From positions 1 to 12,377 of the forward strand of contig JAGKXA010000130.1 of the NCBI GenBank assembly GCA_021151615.1: a stretch of 12,377 nucleotides of DNA, given 5' to 3'. Source of the stretch: Cellvibrionaceae bacterium. GTDB lineage: Bacteria > Pseudomonadota > Gammaproteobacteria > Pseudomonadales > Cellvibrionaceae. The notes under the pieces are model-generated. The model was not told where the DNA came from. It ran no database searches and saw only the letters and a program-made list of their open reading frames with translations. Of the stretch, positions 1 to 7,339 are shown piece after piece. The first letter of the stretch is position 1. The number at the start of each line of letters is the position of its first letter. The position numbers and the translations under genes are program-made.

Positions 1-10
1 CAGGATTGTT

Positions 11-1390
11 ATGAGCGAACACCAGAATTTGGAATGGAAGGAAACCTGGCGCGATGAATACTTGAAATGGATTTGCGCATTTGCCAATGCGGATGGTGGT
101 CTGTTGGTGATTGGAAAAAATGACGCGGGCAAGGCAGTGGGCATTGCTAACGCGGCGAAATTACTGGAAGATCTGCCCAATAAAATTCGCGATGTGCTCG
201 GGCTAATACTGCCGGTAAATCTGCGTGTAGAAAATAATAAAGAGTTAATTGAAATTCAGGTGCCCGCTGCACCTTATCCTGTTAGCTACAAGGGCGAATA
301 TCATGTGCGCACTGGCGCCACCCGGCAAGAATTAAAAGGTGCCGCACTGGATCAATTTTTATTACGTAAACAAGGCCGACATTGGGATGCCGTACCAGTA
401 CCAGGAGTTACACTCGTTGATCTGGATAACGCGAGCATTGCTCAATTTCGTCGCCATTCGTTGCGCAGTGGTCGCCTTGATAATGAGTTTTGGTTGGATA
501 CAGATGCGATATTATTTGAAAAACTAAAACTTACTGATGGCATTTATCTAAAGCGAGCAGCCCTTCTGCTGTTTCATTCTGATCCTACTAAATTTGTGAC
601 GAGTGCTTTTGTAAAAATCGGTTTCTTCCGCTCCCAATCTGATTTGGTTTATCACGACGAAGTAAAGGGCAATTTATTTGCCCAGATACACAAAATAGTA
701 GAATTACTGCAAACGAAATACTTGAAGGCTAGTATCAGCTACGAAGGCATTCAGCGTATCGAACAATTTCCTGTGCCGACAGCTGCGTTGCGTGAAGCTT
801 TGCTCAATGCATTGGTGCACCGCGACTACGCAGTGCCAGCGCCGGTACAAATTCGAGTGTACGAGGATCGCTTGAGTATTTGGAATCCGGCACATCTACC
901 CCAGGGTTGGACACTCGACAAGCTGCGCGGAGAGCATGCTTCTATCCCGTTCAATCCCGATATTGCAAATGCTTTTTTCCGCGCGGGCGAAATTGAAGTT
1001 TGGGGGCGCGGCGTTCATCGTATTTTTCAGGCATGTCGAGATGCCGGCATTCCAGAGCCTCAGCTGCGTTACGAAACCAATGAGTTATGGCTGGAGTTCT
1101 CCTTCGCGCAGAATTACTTGCAAACGCTGGGCTACAGTCAGTCTCCCCAAAGAGATGTAGAAACTTCGGTGAAAACTTCGGTGAAAACTTCGGTGAAAAC
1201 TTCGGTGAAAACGCCAGAAGCACTCTTGGCCCTGTTAGAAGAAAACCCAAATATGTCGTTAGCAGAGGCGGCAAGTATCATTGGGAAATCTGTGCGCGCA
1301 ATCGAAATGGCCAGTGCCAAATTGGTGAAGGCGGGAAAGTTAAAACATCTGGGCCCACAAAAAGGCGGTTACTGGGAAGTTGATAAATAG
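11..1390 (+). CDS. AlbA_2-domain ATP-binding regulator (RecG-like/Schlafen-type)
   Basis: Probable DNA-binding regulator with an N-terminal Schlafen AlbA_2 domain (about residues 5-120; FANADGG at 24-30, then the VSYKGEYHVRTG segment at 91-102). A GHKL-type ATPase half follows, with REALLNALVHRDY at 261-273 and the glycine-containing EVWGRGVHRI at 329-338. A linker carries TSVK four times (385-400), and a C-terminal winged-helix-like region spans about 402-457. The ATG at 11 gives the usual family start (short N-terminus, then EWKETWRDEYLKWIC). Only 10 bases lie upstream and the frame is open there, so the promoter and ribosome site cannot be judged. Such proteins are often misnamed RecG helicases, although no helicase motifs are visible here. 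It converges on the ars operon and has no obvious functional link to it. Family assignment is firm; the target is unknown. Confidence 0.9.
   Translation: MSEHQNLEWKETWRDEYLKWICAFANADGGLLVIGKNDAGKAVGIANAAKLLEDLPNKIRDVLGLILPVNLRVENNKELIEIQVPAAPYPVSYKGEYHVRTGATRQELKGAALDQFLLRKQGRHWDAVPVPGVTLVDLDNASIAQFRRHSLRSGRLDNEFWLDTDAILFEKLKLTDGIYLKRAALLLFHSDPTKFVTSAFVKIGFFRSQSDLVYHDEVKGNLFAQIHKIVELLQTKYLKASISYEGIQRIEQFPVPTAALREALLNALVHRDYAVPAPVQIRVYEDRLSIWNPAHLPQGWTLDKLRGEHASIPFNPDIANAFFRAGEIEVWGRGVHRIFQACRDAGIPEPQLRYETNELWLEFSFAQNYLQTLGYSQSPQRDVETSVKTSVKTSVKTSVKTPEALLALLEENPNMSLAEAASIIGKSVRAIEMASAKLVKAGKLKHLGPQKGGYWEVDK
1163..1210 (+). repeat. Four 12-bp tandem repeats coding TSVK
   Basis: Four identical head-to-tail copies of acttcggtgaaa lie in frame, encoding TSVK x4 at residues 385-400. 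Partial matches at each side extend the pattern slightly. Since 12 is a multiple of 3, copy-number change would alter linker length without breaking the frame. Confidence 0.97.
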
Positions 1391-1394
1391 TCCT

Positions 1395-1417
1395 TTGTCT
1401 ACTCACTGAGTAGACAA
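1395..1417. terminator. 11-bp perfect palindrome between convergent genes
   Basis: Arms at 1395-1405 and 1407-1417 (ttgtctactca and its complement) are perfect, with a single-base centre. It sits 4 bp after the stop of the AlbA_2 gene and 11 bp from the stop of the convergent ATP-grasp gene, so a shared bidirectional terminator is the simplest reading. No real T-tract follows on either strand, so the terminator role is uncertain. It could instead be a protein-binding palindrome. Confidence 0.45.
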
Positions 1418-1428
1418 TTGAGCTGAAC

Positions 1429-2703
1429 TCACTCCGCCACAAACACCGGCGCAAAGCCCCCACCCTGGGTGCGGAAATTTGTCGTCTGGCCTTGATACAA
1501 ACGTGCGGCCAATAATTGAATTTCACCGGCATACACGTAAGCGCGAATATCCATCTTTAAGGCGATCTCCTGCTCATCCACCAAAATGCCCCGTTCACTG
1601 GGCGGGACTTGTTGTTGGGCGACATAATCGCCCAGCAGGATTTCATCCCACACGCGTTTGGTAATTTTGTCGCCGCGGTAAGCCGCTTTGCTGCCGTAAC
1701 CGGTGGCGGGTTTAAAAAATAAGTGTTTGCGTTCCTGCCATAAATGCTCAGCATTATCGGCGTTGACTAATTGGGTGCGGGGAATTCCGGCGAGCAGGGT
1801 TTTTATATCCTCATCACTTGCACCCAATTCCCTGAGTTTTGTTTCATCACTGAGCAAGGCTAAATTACGTTTGTCGGCATAAAGTGCGTGATGGCGGGGG
1901 TTGGGGGTGAGTACTATGGCGTTCTGCTCATAGGCGTTGCGCAATACACTGTTGTTTGGCTGCGCGAGTGAAAAATCTGTTAGGCGGTTGTAAACCAAAT
2001 CAATCACTTGTTGTTGATAAAACAACTGGCCGTCAACCAAGCTGAGTTCGCGCGGATCAACAACCAGGGTTTTAATGCCCGCACGTTCAAACACCGATTG
2101 TGCCAATAAAAATTCCGGATAGAGAAATTGTGCACTGGGATTTTCATCCACCAGCGCAATGCAACGCAGCGTTTGATCACCGCGTGCCAATTGCCACTCG
2201 CGTTTAAACATAGCCACAAATGCCGCTTCCACGTGCGGCTGTAACAGCTGCGGAAAATCACCCGCTGCATTACAGCAGGCGGTTTGCGCGCTGAGTAATA
2301 TCGCATTTAAAAAGCCACCACCGGCGTTGGTATTTATTTCAATAATCTGCGGCCCTGTCTCATTCATGTGAAAATCAAAACCCATAAACACACCGGCGAC
2401 AGGTGATGTTTGTTGGGCGATGGCAGGTGCGTTGCTCAATACGGTTTGTTGGTAAGTGGCCAAGGCAGTAACGCGCATTATTGCTTGCACGAGAATTTGT
2501 AATTGTTGCCATTGCACAGGGGAGATAAATACCGCCGTGTGGGAAAATAATTGTTCGTGGTAGTGCAGAACTTCGGCAGGTAATGCTTGCGCCTGCAAAC
2601 TCGCCAGCAGTTCAGAGCGATTCAGGGTTTTGCAAAAGCAGGCGCGGTTTAGAATATCCGCAGCCGATCCGCAATCGGTGTTACAGGTTGTTGTCTCACT
2701 CAT
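1429..2703 (-). CDS. Circularly permuted ATP-grasp ligase-like protein, last gene of ars operon
   Basis: The 424-aa protein has ATP-grasp features in permuted order. GFDFHMNETGPQIIEINTNAGGG at 108-130 carries the metal-binding E122 and N124 that normally end an ATP-grasp fold. An alpha/beta section follows (CIALVDENPSAQFLYPEF at 181-198, LVVDPREL at 213-220). The nucleotide-binding part comes last (ADKRNLALLSD at 276-286, K331 in FFKPATGYGSKA at 329-340, then KMDIRAYVY at 383-391). ATP-grasp enzymes use ATP to join a carboxylate to an amine or thiol; the substrates here are unknown. The N-terminus is cysteine-rich (C7, C11, C22, C24, with a CFC motif). The ATG at 2703 follows arsJ by 8 bp, and its AGAGG ribosome site overlaps the arsJ stop, so the two are co-transcribed and probably translationally coupled. 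A role in arsenic handling is inferred from position only. No signal peptide or membrane segment is seen. Confidence 0.8.
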   Translation of the reverse strand: MSETTTCNTDCGSAADILNRACFCKTLNRSELLASLQAQALPAEVLHYHEQLFSHTAVFISPVQWQQLQILVQAIMRVTALATYQQTVLSNAPAIAQQTSPVAGVFMGFDFHMNETGPQIIEINTNAGGGFLNAILLSAQTACCNAAGDFPQLLQPHVEAAFVAMFKREWQLARGDQTLRCIALVDENPSAQFLYPEFLLAQSVFERAGIKTLVVDPRELSLVDGQLFYQQQVIDLVYNRLTDFSLAQPNNSVLRNAYEQNAIVLTPNPRHHALYADKRNLALLSDETKLRELGASDEDIKTLLAGIPRTQLVNADNAEHLWQERKHLFFKPATGYGSKAAYRGDKITKRVWDEILLGDYVAQQQVPPSERGILVDEQEIALKMDIRAYVYAGEIQLLAARLYQGQTTNFRTQGGGFAPVFVAE

Positions 2704-2711
2704 AACAGCCT

Positions 2712-3968
2712 CTAGTAGACTCCGGGTTTATGGTGGCGCGGCAAGCCCACTGAGATAAGGGCAGTGAGCGTGATAAACATTGCCGACACCCACAAGCAAG
2801 CAACCAAGCCGGCGCTTTGGTAAATCCAGCCGGATAAAATAGTGCCGATTAAACGCCCCATGGCGTTGGCCATATAATAAAAGCCAACATCGAGCGAAAC
2901 ACCGTCATCTTTAGCGTAGCTGACAATCAAATAAGAATGCAGCGATGAATTAATCGCAAACACAACACCAAATAAAATTAATCCGCTGATTAACAAACTG
3001 CTTACGGGTATGCTTGCCAACGCACTGTTAAGTAATCCGCTATTTCCTGACCCGGTATTGGATAAGGCAAATGCCAAAAGACCGGTCACTAATGCGAGTA
3101 AAATCGCCCATAACAGCGCAGCGCCGCCGCCGGGTGCCGCACCGGTTTTGGTGCGCAATACGAGTGGCGCTACGGATTGCACAATACCGTAACCGATAAC
3201 CCAGCTCGCCAGGAATCCACCGGTTTGCCAAAAATCCCACTGCAATTGGCTGCTTAAAAAAACCGGCAATGCCACGACAAACCAAATATCGCGTGCGCCA
3301 AATAAAAATAAGCGCGCCGCCGATAAAATATTAACCGCGCGGCTTTTGGAGAATAATTCAGTAAATTTCGGTTTATGTTTGGCTTTACCTAAATCCTGTT
3401 GCAGTAAGATCACACTGGCAATCCACACCAATGCAAGCGCAGCGGCCATGGCTAGTACAGCGCATTTGAAGCCCAAAAGCGCAAGCAGTGCACCGCCGAG
3501 AAAAAAGCCCACACCCTTCAACGCGTTTTTTGAGCCAGTGAGCAATGCAATCCATTTAAATAATTTTCCTTGCTGATCGCCGGGTACCAATTGTTTAATT
3601 GCGCTCTTGGCACTCATTTTATTTAAATCTTTGGCAATGCCGGACAATGCCTGCGCGCCCATCACCAGTGGCACGCTGAGCCATTGCGTTGGAACCGCGA
3701 GCATTGCCAGCGCAATCACCTGCAAGCCGAGGCCAATATTCATAGTGCGGTTCAAACCGATACGCGCACCCAGATAGCCACCCAATAAATTGGTGACTAT
3801 CCCGAAAATTTCATAAAACAAAAACAGTGCTGCAATTTGCAACGGGCTGTAACCGAGTTGATGAAAGTGCAACACCACCAACATACGCAACACGCCATCG
3901 GTGAGCGTGAATGCCCAATAGTTTCCGGTGACGATGGCGTATTGGCGAATGGCGGGAGAATTATTCAT
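2712..3968 (-). CDS. arsJ: ArsJ, 1-arseno-3-phosphoglycerate efflux MFS transporter
   Basis: The 418-aa inner-membrane protein has roughly 11-12 hydrophobic segments. It has the ArsJ-type N-terminus (AIVTGNYWAFTLTDGVLRML at 12-31) and the conserved cytoplasmic stretch GIAKDLNKMSAKSAIKQLVP (residues 110-129). In the characterised ArsJ pathway, GAPDH incorporates arsenate into 1-arseno-3-phosphoglycerate and ArsJ extrudes this unstable product, giving arsenate resistance. The gapdh gene is directly upstream here, with a 118-bp spacer holding a REP pair. The ATG at 3968 is preceded by a modest GGA ribosome site. The start gives the normal family length, and no defect is seen. Identification rests on both sequence and context. 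Confidence 0.95.
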   Translation of the reverse strand: MNNSPAIRQYAIVTGNYWAFTLTDGVLRMLVVLHFHQLGYSPLQIAALFLFYEIFGIVTNLLGGYLGARIGLNRTMNIGLGLQVIALAMLAVPTQWLSVPLVMGAQALSGIAKDLNKMSAKSAIKQLVPGDQQGKLFKWIALLTGSKNALKGVGFFLGGALLALLGFKCAVLAMAAALALVWIASVILLQQDLGKAKHKPKFTELFSKSRAVNILSAARLFLFGARDIWFVVALPVFLSSQLQWDFWQTGGFLASWVIGYGIVQSVAPLVLRTKTGAAPGGGAALLWAILLALVTGLLAFALSNTGSGNSGLLNSALASIPVSSLLISGLILFGVVFAINSSLHSYLIVSYAKDDGVSLDVGFYYMANAMGRLIGTILSGWIYQSAGLVACLWVSAMFITLTALISVGLPRHHKPGVY

Positions 3969-3999
3969 AAATTTCCAAATCTATTTGAATATTTTTTAC

Positions 4000-4085
4000 G
4001 TAGCCCGTATGGAGCCTGGCGCAATACGGGGCATTTTTTGCAAACATAAAAACCCCCGTATTCCGTTACACTCCATACGGGCTAC
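4000..4085. repeat. Inverted pair of GTAG-headed REP-like palindromes
   Basis: Two REP-like units face each other. Unit 1 (4000-4031, +) and unit 2 (4054-4085, -) both begin GTAGCCCGTATGGAG and end AATACGGGG. The outer 15 bp (4000-4014 and 4071-4085) are perfect inverted repeats. Inside each unit CCCGTAT pairs with ATACGGG. The GTAG head plus a stem-loop, arranged as an inverted pair, matches the REP/BIME pattern mobilised by REP-associated tyrosine transposases. It fills most of the gap-arsJ spacer. In the operon mRNA it could fold into a long hairpin that alters stability or arsJ expression, which is inference. Confidence 0.85.
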
Positions 4086-4086
4086 A

Positions 4087-5094
4087 TTAATCCGCAGAGC
4101 CCACCAATTTGGCCAATTCCACCGTGCGATTTGCATAGCCCCACTCGTTGTCGTACCAGGCATAAATTTTTACCAGGGTGCCGTTAACGACCATAGTGGA
4201 CAGCGCATCAACAATCGATGAAAGTGGATTGCCACAAAAATCACTGGAAACCAGTGGACGAGTTTCGTAGCCAAGGATATCTTTCAGATAAGTTTCACTC
4301 GCGGTTTTTAACAGTGCATTCACTTCTTCTACAGTGGTATTGCGCTCTACCTCGAATACACAGTCGGTGAGTGATCCGGTAGCGAGCGGAACGCGCACCG
4401 CATGCCCATTTAATTTACCGCGCAATTCGGGAAATATTTCTGCAATCGCAGTTGCGGAGCCAGTTGAAGTAGGGATTAAATTGGAATGGGATGCGCGTGC
4501 GCGGCGCAAATCTTTATGCGGTTGGTCGAGTATTGATTGGGTATTGGTTAAATCATGAATTGTGGTAATAGCACCGTGTTTGATGCCGAGATTTTCATGA
4601 ATCACTTTAACGACTGGTGCTAGGCAATTGGTGGTGCAAGAGGCTGCTGTAACAATCCGGTGTGCAGCTGCGTCAAATAAATGTTGATTAACACCCATCA
4701 CCACATTTAACACACTCGGCTCTTTTACCGGCGCACTCACTACCACGCGTTTTACACCCTGATCCAAATAGGCCTGCAACAATTTCACCTCGCGCATTTT
4801 GCCGCTGGCTTCAATGACCAAATCGCAGCCACTCCAATCTGTTTCTGCGATGGTTTTATTACGACTAAACGCAATGGATTTACCATCAATATACATTGCA
4901 TTTTCATCCGCGCTCGTGTCTGGCGTCCATTGACCTTGGACGGAGTCGAATTTAAGCAAATGTGCAAAAGTGGCTGCATCACCCGCCGGATCATTAATCT
5001 GCACAAATTCAAATTCCGGCCAATGCCAGCTCGCCCGCAATGCCAGGCGGCCAATACGGCCAAAGCCATTGATACCGATTTTGATTTTTTTCAT
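4087..5094 (-). CDS. gap: ArsJ-associated glyceraldehyde-3-phosphate dehydrogenase
   Basis: A cytoplasmic 335-aa dehydrogenase of normal GAPDH length. The NAD-binding start GINGFGRIGR is at 7-16. The catalytic cysteine is C153 in ASCTTNCLAP, its partner is H180 in HDLTNTQ, and the C-terminal WYDNEWGY motif is at 313-320. Its place between arsR and arsJ identifies it as the arsenate-pathway isozyme. It uses arsenate in place of phosphate on glyceraldehyde-3-phosphate and yields 1-arseno-3-phosphoglycerate for ArsJ. The ATG at 5094 is preceded by a purine-rich AAAGAG-like ribosome site. The spacer to arsR is 123 bp and holds another REP-like pair. The residues seen do not prove arsenate preference, which is inferred from the operon. 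Confidence 0.95.
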   Translation of the reverse strand: MKKIKIGINGFGRIGRLALRASWHWPEFEFVQINDPAGDAATFAHLLKFDSVQGQWTPDTSADENAMYIDGKSIAFSRNKTIAETDWSGCDLVIEASGKMREVKLLQAYLDQGVKRVVVSAPVKEPSVLNVVMGVNQHLFDAAAHRIVTAASCTTNCLAPVVKVIHENLGIKHGAITTIHDLTNTQSILDQPHKDLRRARASHSNLIPTSTGSATAIAEIFPELRGKLNGHAVRVPLATGSLTDCVFEVERNTTVEEVNALLKTASETYLKDILGYETRPLVSSDFCGNPLSSIVDALSTMVVNGTLVKIYAWYDNEWGYANRTVELAKLVGSAD

Positions 5095-5135
5095 AAAAAT
5101 TTCTCTTTAATTGCAAATATCATGTATGTGCAGAA

Positions 5136-5197
5136 GGGCGTGATAAATCACGCCCCTAGATTGCATTATCCGTGTAGGGGTGCAATTTATTGCTCCC
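5136..5197. repeat. Inverted pair of TAGGGG...CCC REP-like palindromes
   Basis: Two 24-bp units face each other in the arsR-gap spacer. Unit A (5136-5159, read on -) contains the perfect 9-bp stem gggcgtgat / atcacgccc around aa. Unit B (5174-5197, read on +) starts GTAGGGG, centres on ATTTAT and ends CCC. Aligned in the same orientation, they share TAGGGG, the ATTTAT core and the CCC end. They differ at two stem pairs in a compensatory way (T-A to C-G and G-C to A-T); one further pair is broken in unit B (T/T). This is a different family from the pair at 4000-4085. Confidence 0.8.
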
Positions 5198-5218
5198 TGA
5201 TTTTGTTTTAACCCTGAA

Positions 5219-5563
5219 TCAACAACAGCGCTTGGGTCTATCTTCCATAGCGCACAGACGCCGGTGATTTTCCTCCAGCCAATCCTGATTGGCATCGAGC
5301 ATCGTCTTCAATGTTTTGGTAATCCATGCGGGTAATTCCGGATGCAAGCGGTAGTACACCCACTGCCCTTTGCGGCGGTCAGCGAGCAAACCGGATTCGC
5401 GCAACAGCGCCAAATGGCGGGAAATTTTCGGCTGGATTTCATCGAGCGCGCAGGTGAGTTCGCACACGCAGAGTTCTTTTTCGCGTGCAACTAATAGCGC
5501 AATGCGTGCGCGGGTGGGGTCCGCGAGGGCTTTACACAAAGAGTCAGGGCTAAATTCAGACAA
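5219..5563 (-). CDS. arsR: ArsR-family arsenite-responsive repressor
   Basis: The 114-aa winged-helix repressor closely resembles the plasmid R773/E. coli ArsR type, with ELCVCELTCALDEIQPKISR at 31-50 followed by HLALLRESGLL (50-60) and a GQWVYYRL wing (67-73). C32 and C34 match the As(III)-sensing pair. The third cysteine is C38, whereas the E. coli protein has C37. A second pair, C113-C114, ends the protein. As(III) binding would release the repressor from the operator. The start is TTG at 5563: the frame runs back to a TGA with no ATG or GTG, a GGAG ribosome site lies 10 bases upstream, and the N-terminus aligns in length with other ArsR proteins. First gene of the ars operon, under the dyad promoter at 5581-5625. 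Confidence 0.96.
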   Translation of the reverse strand: MSEFSPDSLCKALADPTRARIALLVAREKELCVCELTCALDEIQPKISRHLALLRESGLLADRRKGQWVYYRLHPELPAWITKTLKTMLDANQDWLEENHRRLCAMEDRPKRCC

Positions 5564-5580
5564 TGACTTACCGCTCCACT

Positions 5581-5625
5581 TATATACGTTTTTTCAAATA
5601 TATGAAATTTCGTATATACAAGCAA
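5581..5625 (-). promoter_or_regulatory. Sigma70 promoter with embedded ArsR operator dyad
   Basis: On the minus strand TTGCTT (5620-5625) and TATATT (5597-5602) are spaced by exactly 17 bp, a good sigma70 promoter for arsR. A 38-bp dyad (5581-5618) overlays it. TATATACG at 5581-5588 mirrors CGTATATA at 5611-5618, and TTTCA at 5592-5596 mirrors TGAAA at 5603-5607. One outer half lies in the -35/-10 spacer and the other just past the -10, so a bound repressor would block polymerase. ArsR as the ligand is inferred from its position just upstream of arsR. Confidence 0.75.
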
Positions 5626-5633
5626 GTGCGGTT

Positions 5634-7337
5634 TTACTGGTGAGCGATCAATGGAGTTGCTTGGTCATGGCGACAAGGCTTCACCATATCCAAATTTTCC
5701 CGGTAGACGTTGGTGCTGATATTAAGCAGGCCTAGCACTGTATGGAACAGATTATCATGGGAGTAGGCTTTGGTGGTTGAGCGTTGTAGACATTGGTTAT
5801 CTATCGCGTTGGCGTGAGTGAAATCGTCAGAAAACCAAAAGATAAAAGGCACATGCTTTTGTTCCTTGGGAGCAAACGCATAAGGCATGCCATGTAAATA
5901 AAGACCGTTTTCGCCCAGTGATTCGCCATGATCCGAGAGATATATAAAAGCGGTGTTGTATTGGGTTGCTTGTTGCTTCAACCACTCGATGGCGCTATTT
6001 AAAAAATAGTCGGTATAGTGAATGGTGTTGTCATAAGCGTTAATTACTTCTTGTTTGCTGCAATTGTGCAACTGGTTGGTGTTACAAACCGGTGTGAAAG
6101 TGGCAAAACCTTTTGGATAGCGATCCGCGTAGTCAGGGCCATGGCTGCCTTTCTGATGCAGTATGATGACTTTATCGCGCGACCTCATTGCAGTCAGTTT
6201 ATTGTTGAGGTCGTGCAATAGTATTTCATCGAAACATTCATTGTCGTTGCAATAGTTTGGAAGCGCTAAATGTTGAACGTCTTCATAGGCAACGCGATTA
6301 CAGGTGCCTTTGCAGCTGGAGTTATTATCGCGCCATAGTACATCAATGCCCGCATGTTTAATTACATCCAATAAGCCTTCTTGTGATTTTGCTTTGCTAT
6401 CTGAATAGTTTGCTCTACCTAAGGAGGAAAACATACAGGGTACTGAAACTGCAGTTTCAGTACCACAGGATGTAACATTGGAAAAATTAATAATTGATTG
6501 GCGTGCGACCAAAGGATTGGTTTGACGTGAATAACCATTAGTGGAGAAATGATCAGCACGTGCTGTTTCCCCAATAACCAGTATCAATAGTGTGGGTTTG
6601 CTGAGCGATTTTCCCAGGGCATTGATCCTTGCATCATGCTCGATCGGTGCGACAAGGGCGGCACTGCCAGTATTGGAAAAAAAAGACGCTGTGGCGTAAA
6701 CCACATTCAGCGGATTGGCCATTTGGCGAATATTTTTATGGTTGCGAAAAAACGAAGCATAATCTGCTGACATACAAAGAATCAGTAGTATGCTGGTGAT
6801 AAATGCTGCGCCAGCGAATTTTAACTTTCGCCCAAGCTCTTGTTTAAAACTGAGAAAATCAATGTGCAGCCTGAAAATAGTGAGCGCCGGTATTAAGCCC
6901 AGTATCACGATATAGAGAATAAGTTTTATATTGATTAGATTTTGCGTTTCGGAAAAATCTGTTTCAATTACATTTTGAATCATCAAGCGGTGAATCACTA
7001 CCCCATAGGTATTCATAAAATAGGCAGTAGCTGCAGCCACTATCAATAAAAACGCCAATAGCGGTTTGCCGAGGTAAGGCAGCGTTATCAACGAAATGAA
7101 AATAAAGTTCAGTAACCAGAGTACCAGAGCGATATTTACCAGAAAAAATACACCTCTGAAGCTGGATAGATCAATTACGGCGATGGCGGCGTTAAAAAAA
7201 GCCAGGTTATATAAGGCAACCAACAAAAATGAAACACCCAACGAAAGACCAACGCTACCAAATCGTTCGGGCAAGTGGGTATTTCCTGCTGCGGATGAAA
7301 ATAGCGCTAACTTTTTGAGTGAAAACTCCAGATTCAT
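5634..7337 (-). CDS. eptA: Lipid A phosphoethanolamine transferase (EptA/MCR type)
   Basis: Inner-membrane enzyme that transfers phosphoethanolamine to lipid A, lowering surface charge and polymyxin binding. Five hydrophobic segments lie within about residues 31-190. The periplasmic sulfatase-fold domain has E257 (GETARADHF), nucleophile T295 (CGTETAVSVPCM), H399 (HQKGSHGP), D469 and H470 (LSDHGESLGENG) and H482 (LHGMP). These match MCR-1 E246, T285, H395, D465, H466 and H478. Cysteine pairs C291/C301, C363/C368 and C418/C426 fit the family disulfides. I chose ATG 7337 (567 aa) over an upstream frame opening at 7442. It is preceded by GGGAGA at good spacing and by the PAP2 stop 2 bp before, whereas the extra 35 residues overlap the PAP2 gene and resemble no family N-terminus. 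Confidence 0.93.
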   Translation of the reverse strand: MNLEFSLKKLALFSSAAGNTHLPERFGSVGLSLGVSFLLVALYNLAFFNAAIAVIDLSSFRGVFFLVNIALVLWLLNFIFISLITLPYLGKPLLAFLLIVAAATAYFMNTYGVVIHRLMIQNVIETDFSETQNLINIKLILYIVILGLIPALTIFRLHIDFLSFKQELGRKLKFAGAAFITSILLILCMSADYASFFRNHKNIRQMANPLNVVYATASFFSNTGSAALVAPIEHDARINALGKSLSKPTLLILVIGETARADHFSTNGYSRQTNPLVARQSIINFSNVTSCGTETAVSVPCMFSSLGRANYSDSKAKSQEGLLDVIKHAGIDVLWRDNNSSCKGTCNRVAYEDVQHLALPNYCNDNECFDEILLHDLNNKLTAMRSRDKVIILHQKGSHGPDYADRYPKGFATFTPVCNTNQLHNCSKQEVINAYDNTIHYTDYFLNSAIEWLKQQATQYNTAFIYLSDHGESLGENGLYLHGMPYAFAPKEQKHVPFIFWFSDDFTHANAIDNQCLQRSTTKAYSHDNLFHTVLGLLNISTNVYRENLDMVKPCRHDQATPLIAHQ

Positions 7338-7339
7338 TG

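Noticed and set aside
1163..1210. CRISPR-like array
   Set aside because: The 12-bp units are contiguous with no spacers and are coding; the other repeats in the window are inverted pairs, not regularly spaced direct repeats.
951..1274. Antisense open frame over the TSVK repeats
   Set aside because: Its length comes from the repeat being open in several frames; the plus-strand frame has clear family motifs.
11..1390. RecG helicase or a new anti-phage system
   Set aside because: No helicase motifs are present; AlbA_2 plus GHKL-type domain proteins are widespread regulators, and the neighbours give no defence context.
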